From an uncultured Christensenella sp. (GTDB taxonomy: Bacteria; Bacillota; Clostridia; Christensenellales; Borkfalkiaceae), in contig CAJTJC010000017.1 in the NCBI GenBank assembly GCA_910576655.1, positions 1-43,305 on the forward strand: a DNA stretch of 43,305 bases, written 5' to 3'. Shown here one piece after another: positions 8,833 through 15,859 of this stretch. The translations under genes were made by a program, and so were the position numbers. Position 1 is the stretch's first letter; every line of letters starts with the position of its first letter. Below the pieces are notes generated by a model. That model saw only the letters and a list, made by a program, of their open reading frames with translations. It made no database searches and was not told the DNA's origin.

Positions 8833-8862
8833 TCATAGTACAAACTGTCGAAAACATACATT
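8833..8862 (+). promoter_or_regulatory. Sigma-E-like promoter of sigK
   Basis: TCATAGT (8833-8839), a 15-base spacer and CATACATT (8855-8862) match the sigma-E pattern KMATAtt ... CATACAnT. A near match (9 of 10) to the SpoIIID box WWRRACARNY overlaps at 8836-8845. In B. subtilis sigK is transcribed by sigma-E with SpoIIID, so the fit is biologically sensible. Confidence 0.65.
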
Positions 8863-8880
8863 ACTTTTAAGGGGTTTTGT

Positions 8881-9585
8881 ATGTTTTTTGATTTTTTGGG
8901 TTTATTGTTCGGCAAAATTTTCTTTTTTACCGGCGTCGTAAAGGACGAGGGTAATTTTCCTAAGCCGCTTTCATCCGAGGACGAAAAAAAATATCTTCGT
9001 CTTGCACGGGAAGGGGATACCGAGGCCAAGGATATTTTAATAAAACACAATATGCGTCTTGTAGCGCATATTGTAAAAAAATATACGGGGGCTGCCGAAA
9101 CGGACGACCTGCTGTCGGTCGGCTCTATCGGACTGATTAAAGCGATAAACACCTTTCAGGACGGCAAGGGCACGCAGCTTGCAACCTATACGGCGCGGTG
9201 CATAGAAAACGAAATTCTGATGCTGCTGCGCGCGGGCAAAAAACATAAAAACAGCGTGTCGCTTTCAGAGCCCGTCGGGGTGGATAAGGACGGTAACGAG
9301 CTGACGCTTATAGACCTGCTTGCGGAAAAAGAGGAAAACGTATTCGCTCAGGTCGAAAAAAGCATACAGCGCGAAAAATTCGTCGCCTGCCTTAAAAGGT
9401 TTTTAAGCGAGAGAGAATTCGTTATTCTGTCGCTCAGGTACGGACTCGAGGACGGCGTTGCAATGCCACAGAGGGAGGTAGCGAAAAAGCTGGGTATTTC
9501 CCGTTCGTACATATCCCGCATAGAAAAACGGGCGATAGAAAAGGCGCGCGAGCGGCTTAATAAAGAAGATTTCTTCAACGATTGA
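8881..9585 (+). CDS. sigK: RNA polymerase sporulation sigma factor SigK (pro-sigma-K)
   Basis: A 234-residue sigma-70-family factor with regions 2, 3 and 4. Conserved stretches typical of SigK include FPKPLSSEDEKKYL, HNMRLVAHIVKKY, YTARCIENEILMLLR and the C-terminal recognition helix ISRSYISRIEKRA. The first 20 residues are hydrophobic and precede FPKPL, like the pro-sequence removed by the SpoIVFB protease in Bacillus, so the protein is probably made inactive. AAGGGG (8869-8874) is six bases upstream. The gene is uninterrupted: no skin element splits it. It directs late mother-cell gene expression (coat, cortex). SigE is the main alternative, but the sequence fits SigK better. Confidence 0.87.
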   Translation: MFFDFLGLLFGKIFFFTGVVKDEGNFPKPLSSEDEKKYLRLAREGDTEAKDILIKHNMRLVAHIVKKYTGAAETDDLLSVGSIGLIKAINTFQDGKGTQLATYTARCIENEILMLLRAGKKHKNSVSLSEPVGVDKDGNELTLIDLLAEKEENVFAQVEKSIQREKFVACLKRFLSEREFVILSLRYGLEDGVAMPQREVAKKLGISRSYISRIEKRAIEKARERLNKEDFFND

Positions 9586-9590
9586 ATTAA

Positions 9591-9622
9591 AAAACGGTTT
9601 ATCGCGGCATAAACCGTTTTTT
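9591..9622 (+). terminator. Terminator after sigK
   Basis: AAAACGGTTTA (9591-9601) and TAAACCGTTTT (9610-9620) form a perfect 11-bp stem ending in a T run. Confidence 0.85.
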
Positions 9623-9624
9623 AC

Positions 9625-9653
9625 TTGCAAAATCGCGTTACAAATGCTAAAAT
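9625..9653 (+). promoter_or_regulatory. tyrS operon promoter
   Basis: TTGCAA (9625-9630), 17 bases, TAAAAT (9648-9653). The leader to the ATG at 9683 is only about 23 bases. Confidence 0.75.
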
Positions 9654-9682
9654 TTATTTAATATATTTACGGAGATTTTGAT

Positions 9683-10873
9683 ATGGCAAATGTCATGGAT
9701 ACCCTCAGGGCAAGAGGGTTTGTAAAACAGACGGTATACGAAGAAGATTTGTACAAGCTTTTGGGCGAAGAGAGCGTAACGTTTTATACCGGTTACGACC
9801 CTACGGCGGACAGTCTGCACGTGGGACATTTTATGCAGCTTATTGCCATGAAGCACATGCAGGACGCGGGACACCGCCCCATAATATTGATAGGCGGCGG
9901 TACTGCTATGGTCGGCGACCCTACGGGTAAAACCGATATGCGCAAGATGATGACGCGCGAAACCATAGACTATCACGTAAGCTGTTTTAAAAAACAGATG
10001 TCTAAGTTTATCAGCTTCGAGGGACCGAACGCCGCGATTATCGTCAACAACGCAGACTGGCTTACCAAGCTTAATTATATGGATTTTATGCGCGATATAG
10101 GCGTACATTTTTCCGTCAACGAAATGCTTAGGGCAAAGTGCTTTGAAACGCGCCTTGAAAAGGGACTGTCTTTTCTTGAATTCAATTATATGCTGATGCA
10201 GGGCTACGACTTTTTAAGGCTGTTCAACGATTATAACTGTAAGCTCGAGCTCGGTGGAGACGACCAGTGGTCGAACATTCTTGCGGGCGCAAATCTTATT
10301 CGCGTAAAGGAAAAGAAACCCGCTTACGCTATGACCTTCACGCTTCTGACTACGAGCGAGGGCAAGAAAATGGGCAAGACAGAAAAGGGCGCGGTGTGGC
10401 TTGACGAAAGCAAGACAAGCCCCTACGAGTTCTATCAGTACTGGCGTAATATAGCCGACGCAGATACCGAAAAATGTCTGAAGCTTTTGACCTTTTTGCC
10501 TCTTGACGAAATTGCGGAGCTTGTTAAATATAACGACGAGAGAATGAACAGAGCTAAGGAGGCGCTTGCTTACGAGTTGACAAAGCTCGTTCACGGCAAG
10601 GAAAAGGCGGACGAGGCGCAGTCGCAGGCTCGCGCTGCCTTCGGCGGTAGCGGCGATATGCCCGAAAAACACGTTAAGCCCGAAAGTAATTCTATAATTT
10701 CCGTGCTTGTTGCTGCGGGGATTTGCACTTCGAACGGAGAAGCACGCAGACTCATTCAGCAGGGCGGAGTATCCTTGAACGATAAAAAAATCACTGATAT
10801 CAACGAAGCCGTTAACTATGGAGACGTCGTACACAAGGGCAAAAAAATTCACGTCAAAATTATTTTCGATTAA
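9683..10873 (+). CDS. tyrS: Tyrosyl-tRNA synthetase
   Basis: This 396-residue class I aminoacyl-tRNA synthetase charges tRNA-Tyr with tyrosine. The HIGH motif is HVGH (46-49) within a Rossmann fold; GGDDQWSN (191-198) lies in the tyrosine/ATP pocket; and the KMSKS loop is KMGKT (229-233), a TyrS-type variant. A C-terminal S4-like RNA-binding domain (about 330-396) follows. The ATG at 9683 has CGGAG upstream. It heads an operon with a FlaR-like kinase (one-base overlap), yigZ, recX and nnrD. Unlike many Firmicute tyrS genes there is no room for a T-box leader. Confidence 0.97.
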   Translation: MANVMDTLRARGFVKQTVYEEDLYKLLGEESVTFYTGYDPTADSLHVGHFMQLIAMKHMQDAGHRPIILIGGGTAMVGDPTGKTDMRKMMTRETIDYHVSCFKKQMSKFISFEGPNAAIIVNNADWLTKLNYMDFMRDIGVHFSVNEMLRAKCFETRLEKGLSFLEFNYMLMQGYDFLRLFNDYNCKLELGGDDQWSNILAGANLIRVKEKKPAYAMTFTLLTTSEGKKMGKTEKGAVWLDESKTSPYEFYQYWRNIADADTEKCLKLLTFLPLDEIAELVKYNDERMNRAKEALAYELTKLVHGKEKADEAQSQARAAFGGSGDMPEKHVKPESNSIISVLVAAGICTSNGEARRLIQQGGVSLNDKKITDINEAVNYGDVVHKGKKIHVKIIFD

Positions 10874-11385
10874 TGAAAATTTGCATTTTGGGTCACAGCG
10901 GGTCGGGTAAATCCACGCTTGCCGAAATTCTCGGTAAAAAGTATTCTCTTCCCGTGCTGCATTTGGACACGACGTATTGGTACGGCGATTGGCAAAACCG
11001 CACGCGAGAGGAGCAGAGCGCCATCGTAAAAGCATTTATGAACGATAATTGCGACGGTTGGGTTATCGAGGGCAATTACGGCAAAATTTGCCTTGAAAGA
11101 TTTTCTGAATGCGATTGCCTGTATTTTTTAAATTACAATCGGTTTTTTTGTTTAAGACAGGCGTTGGCAAGATATAAAAAATACAATGGTAAGGTCAGAC
11201 CAGACTGTCCGTGTCCCGAAAAGTTCGACGCGGAATTTTTGTTTTGGATTTTATTCAATGGCAGAACGGCAAGTAAGCGCAAGTTATTTAAACGGCTTGT
11301 TTCGTTGTCGTCGGGCGAAAAGTATATTCTAAAAAGCCGTAGGCAGCTTAATAAACATTTGGACAAGCTATGTATTTATCAGTAA
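10873..11385 (+). CDS. FlaR-like P-loop (adenylate-kinase-fold) protein
   Basis: 170 residues starting with a Walker A motif (GHSGSGKST, residues 7-15), followed by LHLDTTYWYGDWQNRTREE and WVIEGNYG, typical of proteins annotated as topology modulation protein FlaR. These are small nucleoside-kinase-like ATPases of uncertain role. The C-terminal part is basic and rich in Lys and Arg. The start overlaps the tyrS stop by one base (TAATG), implying coupled translation. Real substrate unknown. Confidence 0.8.
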   Translation: MKICILGHSGSGKSTLAEILGKKYSLPVLHLDTTYWYGDWQNRTREEQSAIVKAFMNDNCDGWVIEGNYGKICLERFSECDCLYFLNYNRFFCLRQALARYKKYNGKVRPDCPCPEKFDAEFLFWILFNGRTASKRKLFKRLVSLSSGEKYILKSRRQLNKHLDKLCIYQ

Positions 11386-11993
11386 ACGGCGAGTGCGAAA
11401 CTCAGAAAATTATAGAAAAATCGCGTTTCATAACGGTGTCTAAGCACGTAGACGGCGAGGAAGAGGCGAAGAAATTTATCGCTGATATAAAGCGAAGATT
11501 TCCCGACGCCACTCATAACTGTTACGCTTATGTTGCCGACAGCTTAGGGAACTTTCCGCGCTTTTCCGACGACGGCGAGCCGTCCGGTACTGCGGGTATG
11601 CCTATTTTAGAAGTAATCAAAAATAAAAAACTTTACGAAACCGCTGTGGTCGTGACCCGTTATTTCGGGGGGATAAAGCTCGGCGCAGGCGGATTGGTGC
11701 GGGCGTATTCGGGTTGCGCGGCGGAAAATCTCGACGCGGCGGAAAAGGCATTATTCGAACAGTGCTGCGAGTCGGAGTATGCTGTCGACTATTCGTGCGT
11801 AGACGCGGTTATGCGCTACTGCGCCGAAAGCTCGGCAACGGTTATAAACACGGAATACGGCGATACAGTTACGTTCTTGATTGCTGTTAAACAATCAGAA
11901 GAAGCAAAATTCAATTTGGGATTGACGGACAGACTTAACGGAAAGGTTGCGATTATAAAGCGCAAAGAATACTTTTTTCCGTTTAAAATATAA
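11370..11993 (+). CDS. yigZ: YigZ/IMPACT family protein
   Basis: 207 residues. The N-terminal domain has the family hallmarks SRFITV, ATHNCYAYV, FSDDGEPSGTAGMPIL and VVVTRYFGGIKLGAGGLVRAYS; an EF-G-V-like C-terminal domain follows from about 130. The family is related to eukaryotic IMPACT and its exact bacterial role is unsettled, with a link to translation proposed. The ATG lies inside the end of the previous gene (16-base overlap), so translation is coupled. Confidence 0.92.
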   Translation: MYLSVNGECETQKIIEKSRFITVSKHVDGEEEAKKFIADIKRRFPDATHNCYAYVADSLGNFPRFSDDGEPSGTAGMPILEVIKNKKLYETAVVVTRYFGGIKLGAGGLVRAYSGCAAENLDAAEKALFEQCCESEYAVDYSCVDAVMRYCAESSATVINTEYGDTVTFLIAVKQSEEAKFNLGLTDRLNGKVAIIKRKEYFFPFKI

Positions 11994-12007
11994 TTCACGG
12001 TCGCATT

Positions 12008-12616
12008 ATGGCAGAAATAACTTCGATAGAACCTCAGGTCAAAGATAAAAACCGCTGTAGCGTCTACGTTGACGGCAGATTTTATTGCGGAATTAAGCTT
12101 GAAGTGGCTATTAAATATCATTTAAAAGCTGGTATGCATGTAGAAAAATCGCAGCTTGACGAAATTCAGTTGGAAACCGAAAAAAGTCAAGCGGTAGACA
12201 AGGCAATGACGCATCTATCCGCAACCATGAAAACCGAACGCCAGATGCGTGATTTTCTCGTAAAGAAGGGATATACCGAGGCTGTCTGCGATTATGTTAT
12301 AGAAAAACTGCAATATTATAAATTTATAGACGATTACGCTTATTGCAGGGCGTACGTAAACAGCGTTAGCGGCAAAGGAAAACGCGCGATAGAGGCGGAC
12401 TTATTTAAAAGGAAAGCGAGCCGCGACGCGATTGACGAAGCGTTGAGCGACTTTACCGAAAATGAGGACGACGCATATTCTTTGCTTCAAAAATATATGC
12501 GCGGAAAAGAAGTAAATAAAATTAACCTGTTAAAGGGATATAAGTACTTACTGTCAAAGGGTTACGGATACGACGTCGCCCAGTCTGCGGTTGAAAAATT
12601 CGACGTTGAGGAATAA
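12008..12616 (+). CDS. recX: RecX family regulatory protein
   Basis: A 202-residue protein of tandem three-helix repeats. Typical motifs are TERQMRDFLVKKGY and IDDYAYCRAYVNSV, followed by ADLFKRKASRDAIDEAL, which match the RecX pattern (RS--EL--KL..G and DD--YA--Y). RecX binds RecA filaments and modulates recombination and SOS induction. The gene starts 15 bases after yigZ; the upstream bases show no good Shine-Dalgarno, so it may depend on readthrough from the operon. recA itself is not in the window. Confidence 0.87.
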   Translation: MAEITSIEPQVKDKNRCSVYVDGRFYCGIKLEVAIKYHLKAGMHVEKSQLDEIQLETEKSQAVDKAMTHLSATMKTERQMRDFLVKKGYTEAVCDYVIEKLQYYKFIDDYAYCRAYVNSVSGKGKRAIEADLFKRKASRDAIDEALSDFTENEDDAYSLLQKYMRGKEVNKINLLKGYKYLLSKGYGYDVAQSAVEKFDVEE

Positions 12617-12648
12617 TATTAGCAGAAAAATCGCCGGAGGAATATAAT

Positions 12649-13509
12649 ATCAGTACCGAAGTATTCGGGATTAAAACGGACGGCGCCCGCATAATCGAAG
12701 GGCGGGAAGTCGCGGCGTTTTATCCCGATAGAAAGCGAAATACTCATAAGGGTGATTACGGAAGCACAAACGTAGTTGCAGGTAACGACAGATTTATCGG
12801 CGCAGCGGCGCTTGCCGTGGAAGCTGCGTTAAAATCGGGCTGCGGATACGTTAAGCTTACGACGGCGGAAAAGGTAAAGCTTGCGCTTGCGGCAAAGTAT
12901 CCGCAGGCGATTTATCTTGACGAGTGCGATTTGAACAGCCGGTCTATTGCGATAGGCATGGGTTGCGGCGTAAGCGAGCGGCTTTATGAAAGAATAGCAT
13001 TTCTTACGCATAACTACGACGGCACGCTGATAATAGACGCCGACGGACTAAACAGTTTATCCGAGTACGGTGTCGGGGTTATTAAAAGCAGCAGGTGCAA
13101 AATTGTTCTTACGCCCCACGCGAAGGAATTTTCAAGACTGACGGGGAAACCGACTGAGGAAATTCTGCAAGACCAGATAAAGCATGCAACGGACTTTGCG
13201 AAAAATTTCGGAGTGGTTTTACTGCTTAAAGGCGCGGCAACCGTGATTACCGACGGTGAGCGCACTGCGTTGAACCTCAGCGGAACCACCGCGCTTGCAA
13301 AGGCGGGTAGCGGGGATATGCTTTCGGGTTATATGGCGGGAAGCGCGGCGCGCGGACTGTCACCGTTCGACGCTGCCGTGTGCGCGGCTTATACTTTGGG
13401 TGTTTCGGCGGAAATAAGCTCTCAACAAAAGACGGATTATTGCGCTACTGCGCGCGATATTCTGAATAATTTACATTTAGCCGTCAAACGTTTGACAGGC
13501 AAATTTTAA
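12649..13509 (+). CDS. nnrD: ADP-dependent NAD(P)H-hydrate dehydratase, non-canonical start
   Basis: This repair enzyme converts the damaged hydrate NAD(P)HX back to NAD(P)H. The ribokinase-like fold is clear: HKGDYG near the N-terminus, IDADGLN, LTPHAKEFSRL, LLKGAATVI, and the catalytic GSGDMLSG. The frame is open from 12610, but its first ATG/GTG/TTG is GTG at 12817, which would remove HKGDYG and the first Rossmann strand. A strong GGAGG (12636-12640) lies eight bases before an ATC at 12649, so I place the start there (286 residues; the family is about 275-290). An ATA or an assembly error are alternatives. It ends the tyrS operon, and the next promoter overlaps its 3' end. Confidence 0.82.
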   Translation: MSTEVFGIKTDGARIIEGREVAAFYPDRKRNTHKGDYGSTNVVAGNDRFIGAAALAVEAALKSGCGYVKLTTAEKVKLALAAKYPQAIYLDECDLNSRSIAIGMGCGVSERLYERIAFLTHNYDGTLIIDADGLNSLSEYGVGVIKSSRCKIVLTPHAKEFSRLTGKPTEEILQDQIKHATDFAKNFGVVLLLKGAATVITDGERTALNLSGTTALAKAGSGDMLSGYMAGSAARGLSPFDAAVCAAYTLGVSAEISSQQKTDYCATARDILNNLHLAVKRLTGKF

Positions 13510-13520
13510 ATTGTTATAAT
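13492..13520 (+). promoter_or_regulatory. Consensus promoter of the riboswitch-antiporter unit
   Basis: A perfect TTGACA (13492-13497), 17 bases, and TATAAT (13515-13520). The predicted start, about 13527, is the first base of the aptamer P1 stem. The -35 lies in the last codons of nnrD. Confidence 0.9.
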
Positions 13521-13526
13521 ACCCGT

Positions 13527-13618
13527 GTTGAAAGGGAGTAGTTGAAGGCAAACTTCGTCATCACAGCTTAACGGCTCGGAGTTTGACACCTCTTAATTTA
13601 GGTAACAAGACTTTTGAC
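13527..13618 (+). promoter_or_regulatory. yybP-ykoY (Mn2+) riboswitch aptamer
   Basis: The leader carries family hallmarks in order: AAAGGGAGTAG (13531-13541), a GAAG/CTTC hairpin, CGTCATCA (13556-13563), and a 3' AAGACTTTTGAC resembling the conserved GACCUUUAC end. P1 forms between GTTGAAAG (13527-13534) and CTTTTGAC (13611-13618), eight pairs with two wobbles. That 3' strand is also part of the terminator's left arm, so ligand-stabilised P1 would prevent termination: a genetic ON switch, as known for this class. Identification is from remembered consensus. Confidence 0.8.
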
Positions 13619-13652
13619 TTAAAGAAATTTAAGTCGGAAGTCTTATTTTTTT
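13607..13652 (+). terminator. Riboswitch-controlled terminator
   Basis: Left arm 13607-13621 and right arm 13630-13644 pair over 15 positions with two G-U pairs, followed by seven T (13646-13652). It stands 36 bases before the antiporter start and shares bases with aptamer P1. Confidence 0.9.
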
Positions 13653-13687
13653 GACTTTCGGCAAATATAATAGAGAGGTTCAGATTT

Positions 13688-14752
13688 ATGGCAGGCATGG
13701 CAATTTTAAAGGTGTTTTTACTGTTGGTTGGGTTCGTTTTGCTTGTGAAGGGCGCCGACTTCTTTGTGGACGGCGCGTCCGGAATAGCAAAAAAGCTTAA
13801 AGTATCCACGTTTATCATAGGTGTTACGGTCGTTGCGCTTGGAACGAGCGCACCCGAAGCTGCGGTAACCATAATGGATGCCGCGACGGGCTCAGGCGAC
13901 CTGATAGTCGGAAATATTTTAGGCAGCAATATAATAAATATTTTTCTTATTCTCGGCGTTTCGGCGGTTATTTGCAGTCTGCCCGTAGAAAAGACAACGC
14001 GTATGATTGATTTGCCGTTTTTGCTCGTTTCAAGCGTGTTGTTCGTGGTTTTGGGCTTTTTTGGCAACTCTTTCAGCTGGTGGGAAGGGCTGATATTAAT
14101 TGCTTTATATGTTGCCTATATGGTATATAACGTGATTTTTGCCGTCAGACAGTCGAAGCTTCAACTTGAGGAAGCTCATGCGGTTTGTTCTTTGGGTGAG
14201 GAAACTGTTCAGCACGTAGAGATAAACGGATGGTATTCTAAGCTTAAATATAAATATTCCGAATTGAAGGAAAAGGTTTGGTTTTTAATTGTAATTACGG
14301 TTGCGGGGCTTGCAATGGTTGTGGGTGGTGCTCAGCTGGTAGTAAGTTCGGCGCAGTACATCGCGGAAGATTTGATAGGAATTTCGCCTGAATTGGTTGC
14401 GCTTACCGTCGTGGCGTTCGGTACTTCTTTGCCCGAGCTTGTAACTTCGGTTTCCGCTGCAAGAAAGGGCGACGTGGGTATAGCTACGGGCAACATAATC
14501 GGCAGCAACATCGCCAATATTCTTCTTATAGGCGGCTTGGGCGCACTATGTAAGGGCGGCGCGGGGCTTGTGTTCTCGACGGAAGGACTGATAAGCGGCG
14601 TCGTGGCGCTATTTGCCGCGGTTATCATTTTTGTAAGCTCTTTCGGCAAAAAGAAGAGTATAGGCAGAGCCGCCGGTATAGTAATGCTTTCGTGTCTCGT
14701 TGCGTATTACGTGTTTATTTTCCTTAATTTATACGTATTTAATATTTATTGA
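13688..14752 (+). CDS. Calcium/sodium-type cation antiporter (YrbG/CaCA family)
   Basis: 354 residues, about ten membrane helices in two homologous halves. Each half has the ion-binding alpha repeat: GTSAPEAAVTIMDA...GNILGSNIINI in the first, and FGTSLPELVTSVSA...GNIIGSNIANI in the second, with the key Glu in each. A hydrophilic loop (about 150-195) separates the halves. GAGAGG (13673-13678) is nine bases before the ATG. The family exchanges Ca2+ (and possibly other divalent ions) for Na+ or H+. Control by a yybP-ykoY leader suggests manganese efflux as the function here, which is inference. Confidence 0.93.
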   Translation: MAGMAILKVFLLLVGFVLLVKGADFFVDGASGIAKKLKVSTFIIGVTVVALGTSAPEAAVTIMDAATGSGDLIVGNILGSNIINIFLILGVSAVICSLPVEKTTRMIDLPFLLVSSVLFVVLGFFGNSFSWWEGLILIALYVAYMVYNVIFAVRQSKLQLEEAHAVCSLGEETVQHVEINGWYSKLKYKYSELKEKVWFLIVITVAGLAMVVGGAQLVVSSAQYIAEDLIGISPELVALTVVAFGTSLPELVTSVSAARKGDVGIATGNIIGSNIANILLIGGLGALCKGGAGLVFSTEGLISGVVALFAAVIIFVSSFGKKKSIGRAAGIVMLSCLVAYYVFIFLNLYVFNIY

Positions 14753-14791
14753 ATTGTTTAAAAACTGCGTTTGAAGTCAACAATAATTGTA

Positions 14792-14823
14792 CGGCAGTAC
14801 ATATAATGAAATATATACTGCCG
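14792..14823. promoter_or_regulatory. Palindrome across the mazF -10 box
   Basis: CGGCAGTACATAT (14792-14804) and ATATATACTGCCG (14811-14823) are inverted copies with one mismatch and a six-base centre. A TATAAT at 14802-14807 lies inside; no clear -35 is present. No T run follows, so it is more like an operator than a terminator. Confidence 0.65.
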
Positions 14824-14838
14824 AAAAAAGAGGTTGAT

Positions 14839-15186
14839 ATGACAATTAAGCGCGGAGAATTATATTATGCCGACCTGTCGCCCGTTGTCGGTAGTGAGCA
14901 GGGGGGCGTTCGCCCCGTTCTCGTCGTTCAGAACGATGTTGGGAATAAGTATTCACCGACCGTTATAGCGGCGGCAGTGACAAGTAAAATAAATAAAGCA
15001 AAACTGCCTACCCATATCGAATTGCCGTCCAATACATACGGACTGCAGAAGGATTCCGTCATTCTGTTAGAGCAGATACGCACTCTCGATAAAAGGCGGC
15101 TTAAAGAGAGGATAGGCGAACTGAACGAAACTACCATGAGCCGCGTAGATAACGCGATTTTGATTAGTCTCGGTTTCGTCAAATAA
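14839..15186 (+). CDS. mazF: MazF/EndoA endoribonuclease toxin, no antitoxin gene beside it
   Basis: 115 residues, the size of B. subtilis EndoA (116). Sequence MTIKRGELYYADLSPVVGSEQGGVRPVLVVQND is split by the family's SH3-like strands; Arg25 and Thr48, the catalytic pair in EndoA, are both present, as are LLEQIRTLDKRRL and the C-terminal helix. The ATG at 14839 is chosen because AAAAGAGG (14826-14833) precedes it; an upstream frame extension to 14749 has no support. EndoA cuts single-stranded mRNA at specific short sites. Normally a MazE-like antitoxin gene lies directly upstream, but here that space holds the antiporter and a palindrome. Confidence 0.93.
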   Translation: MTIKRGELYYADLSPVVGSEQGGVRPVLVVQNDVGNKYSPTVIAAAVTSKINKAKLPTHIELPSNTYGLQKDSVILLEQIRTLDKRRLKERIGELNETTMSRVDNAILISLGFVK

Positions 15187-15189
15187 ATT

Positions 15190-15226
15190 TGCGGCACACT
15201 GTTAAACGTGCGCCGCATTAATTTTG
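15190..15226 (+). terminator. Probable terminator after mazF
   Basis: TGCGGCAC and GTGCGCCGCA form a stem with a bulge, followed by a T-rich but broken run. Weaker than the other terminators in the window. Confidence 0.45.
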
Positions 15227-15227
15227 T

Positions 15228-15256
15228 TTGACAATTCCGCATTGTTATTATATCAT
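15228..15256 (+). promoter_or_regulatory. lspA promoter giving a leaderless transcript
   Basis: TTGACA (15228-15233), 17 bases, TATCAT (15251-15256). Six bases separate the -10 from the ATG at 15263, so transcription should start at or beside the start codon. No Shine-Dalgarno lies upstream. Confidence 0.75.
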
Positions 15257-15262
15257 ATAAAT

Positions 15263-15859
15263 ATGTTGGAAAAATTAAAAAAACTCAGGGTCAACATAGG
15301 CTGGAAAAGCTTAGTATTAATAGGCGTTTGTATAATTCTTATTCTTATCGACCTGCTGACAAAAATTTTCGAAGAGCGTTACAGTGAAAGCTGGACCTTT
15401 AAAGTCATACCAAAATTTATAGAGTTCGAGGCCGGACACAGAAACCCCGGTTGCGCGTTCAGCTTCCTCGCCAACGCCTCGTGGGGGCAGGGTTTTTTGA
15501 TAGGAATGACGTTTGTACTTTTAGCCTTACTTATTGCTGTTTACGTCTTTTTGCCCGAGCGTTTTATTATTTTAAAGGTTGCGCTGTCTATGATAGTTGC
15601 GGGTGCAATCGGTAACCTTATCGACAGAATAGCGTACCGTGAGGTGCGCGACTTTGTGGGCGTAAATATGTTCGGCAATATGGTTTACTGCAATTTCGCT
15701 GATTTCTGGATAACCTTCGGCACTGCGCTTGCAATACTCGATATAATGTTTTTGAATGAGTGGGCTTTAATTCCGCTGACAAAAAAGGCTAAGGAAGCTC
15801 AGAAAAAGCAAAAAGAGGAAGAGCAGCCTGCCGATACGGATAACGACGTTAATGAATAA
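15263..15859 (+). CDS. lspA: Lipoprotein signal peptidase (signal peptidase II)
   Basis: 198 residues with four membrane helices. The catalytic aspartates are in GNLIDR (Asp121) and CNFADFWI (Asp147), and the conserved NPGCAFSFL (usual NxGAAFSFL) lies between helices one and two. It cleaves signal peptides of diacylglyceryl-modified prolipoproteins at the outer face of the membrane. A highly charged tail (about 178-198, KKAKEAQKKQKEEEQ) extends beyond the usual end. The ATG at 15263 matches the N-terminus of the family; a TTG at 15224 would place 13 extra residues inside the promoter. It overlaps the pseudouridine synthase gene by eight bases, an lspA-rluD order common in Firmicutes. Confidence 0.95.
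   Translation: MLEKLKKLRVNIGWKSLVLIGVCIILILIDLLTKIFEERYSESWTFKVIPKFIEFEAGHRNPGCAFSFLANASWGQGFLIGMTFVLLALLIAVYVFLPERFIILKVALSMIVAGAIGNLIDRIAYREVRDFVGVNMFGNMVYCNFADFWITFGTALAILDIMFLNEWALIPLTKKAKEAQKKQKEEEQPADTDNDVNE

Noticed and set aside
14749..14838. 30-residue N-terminal extension of MazF
   Set aside because: It would translate through the palindrome and -10; the ATG at 14839 has a strong ribosome site and gives the exact EndoA length.
15224..15262. Upstream TTG start for lspA
   Set aside because: The codons coincide with a consensus promoter, and the extension is not hydrophobic signal-like or family-like.
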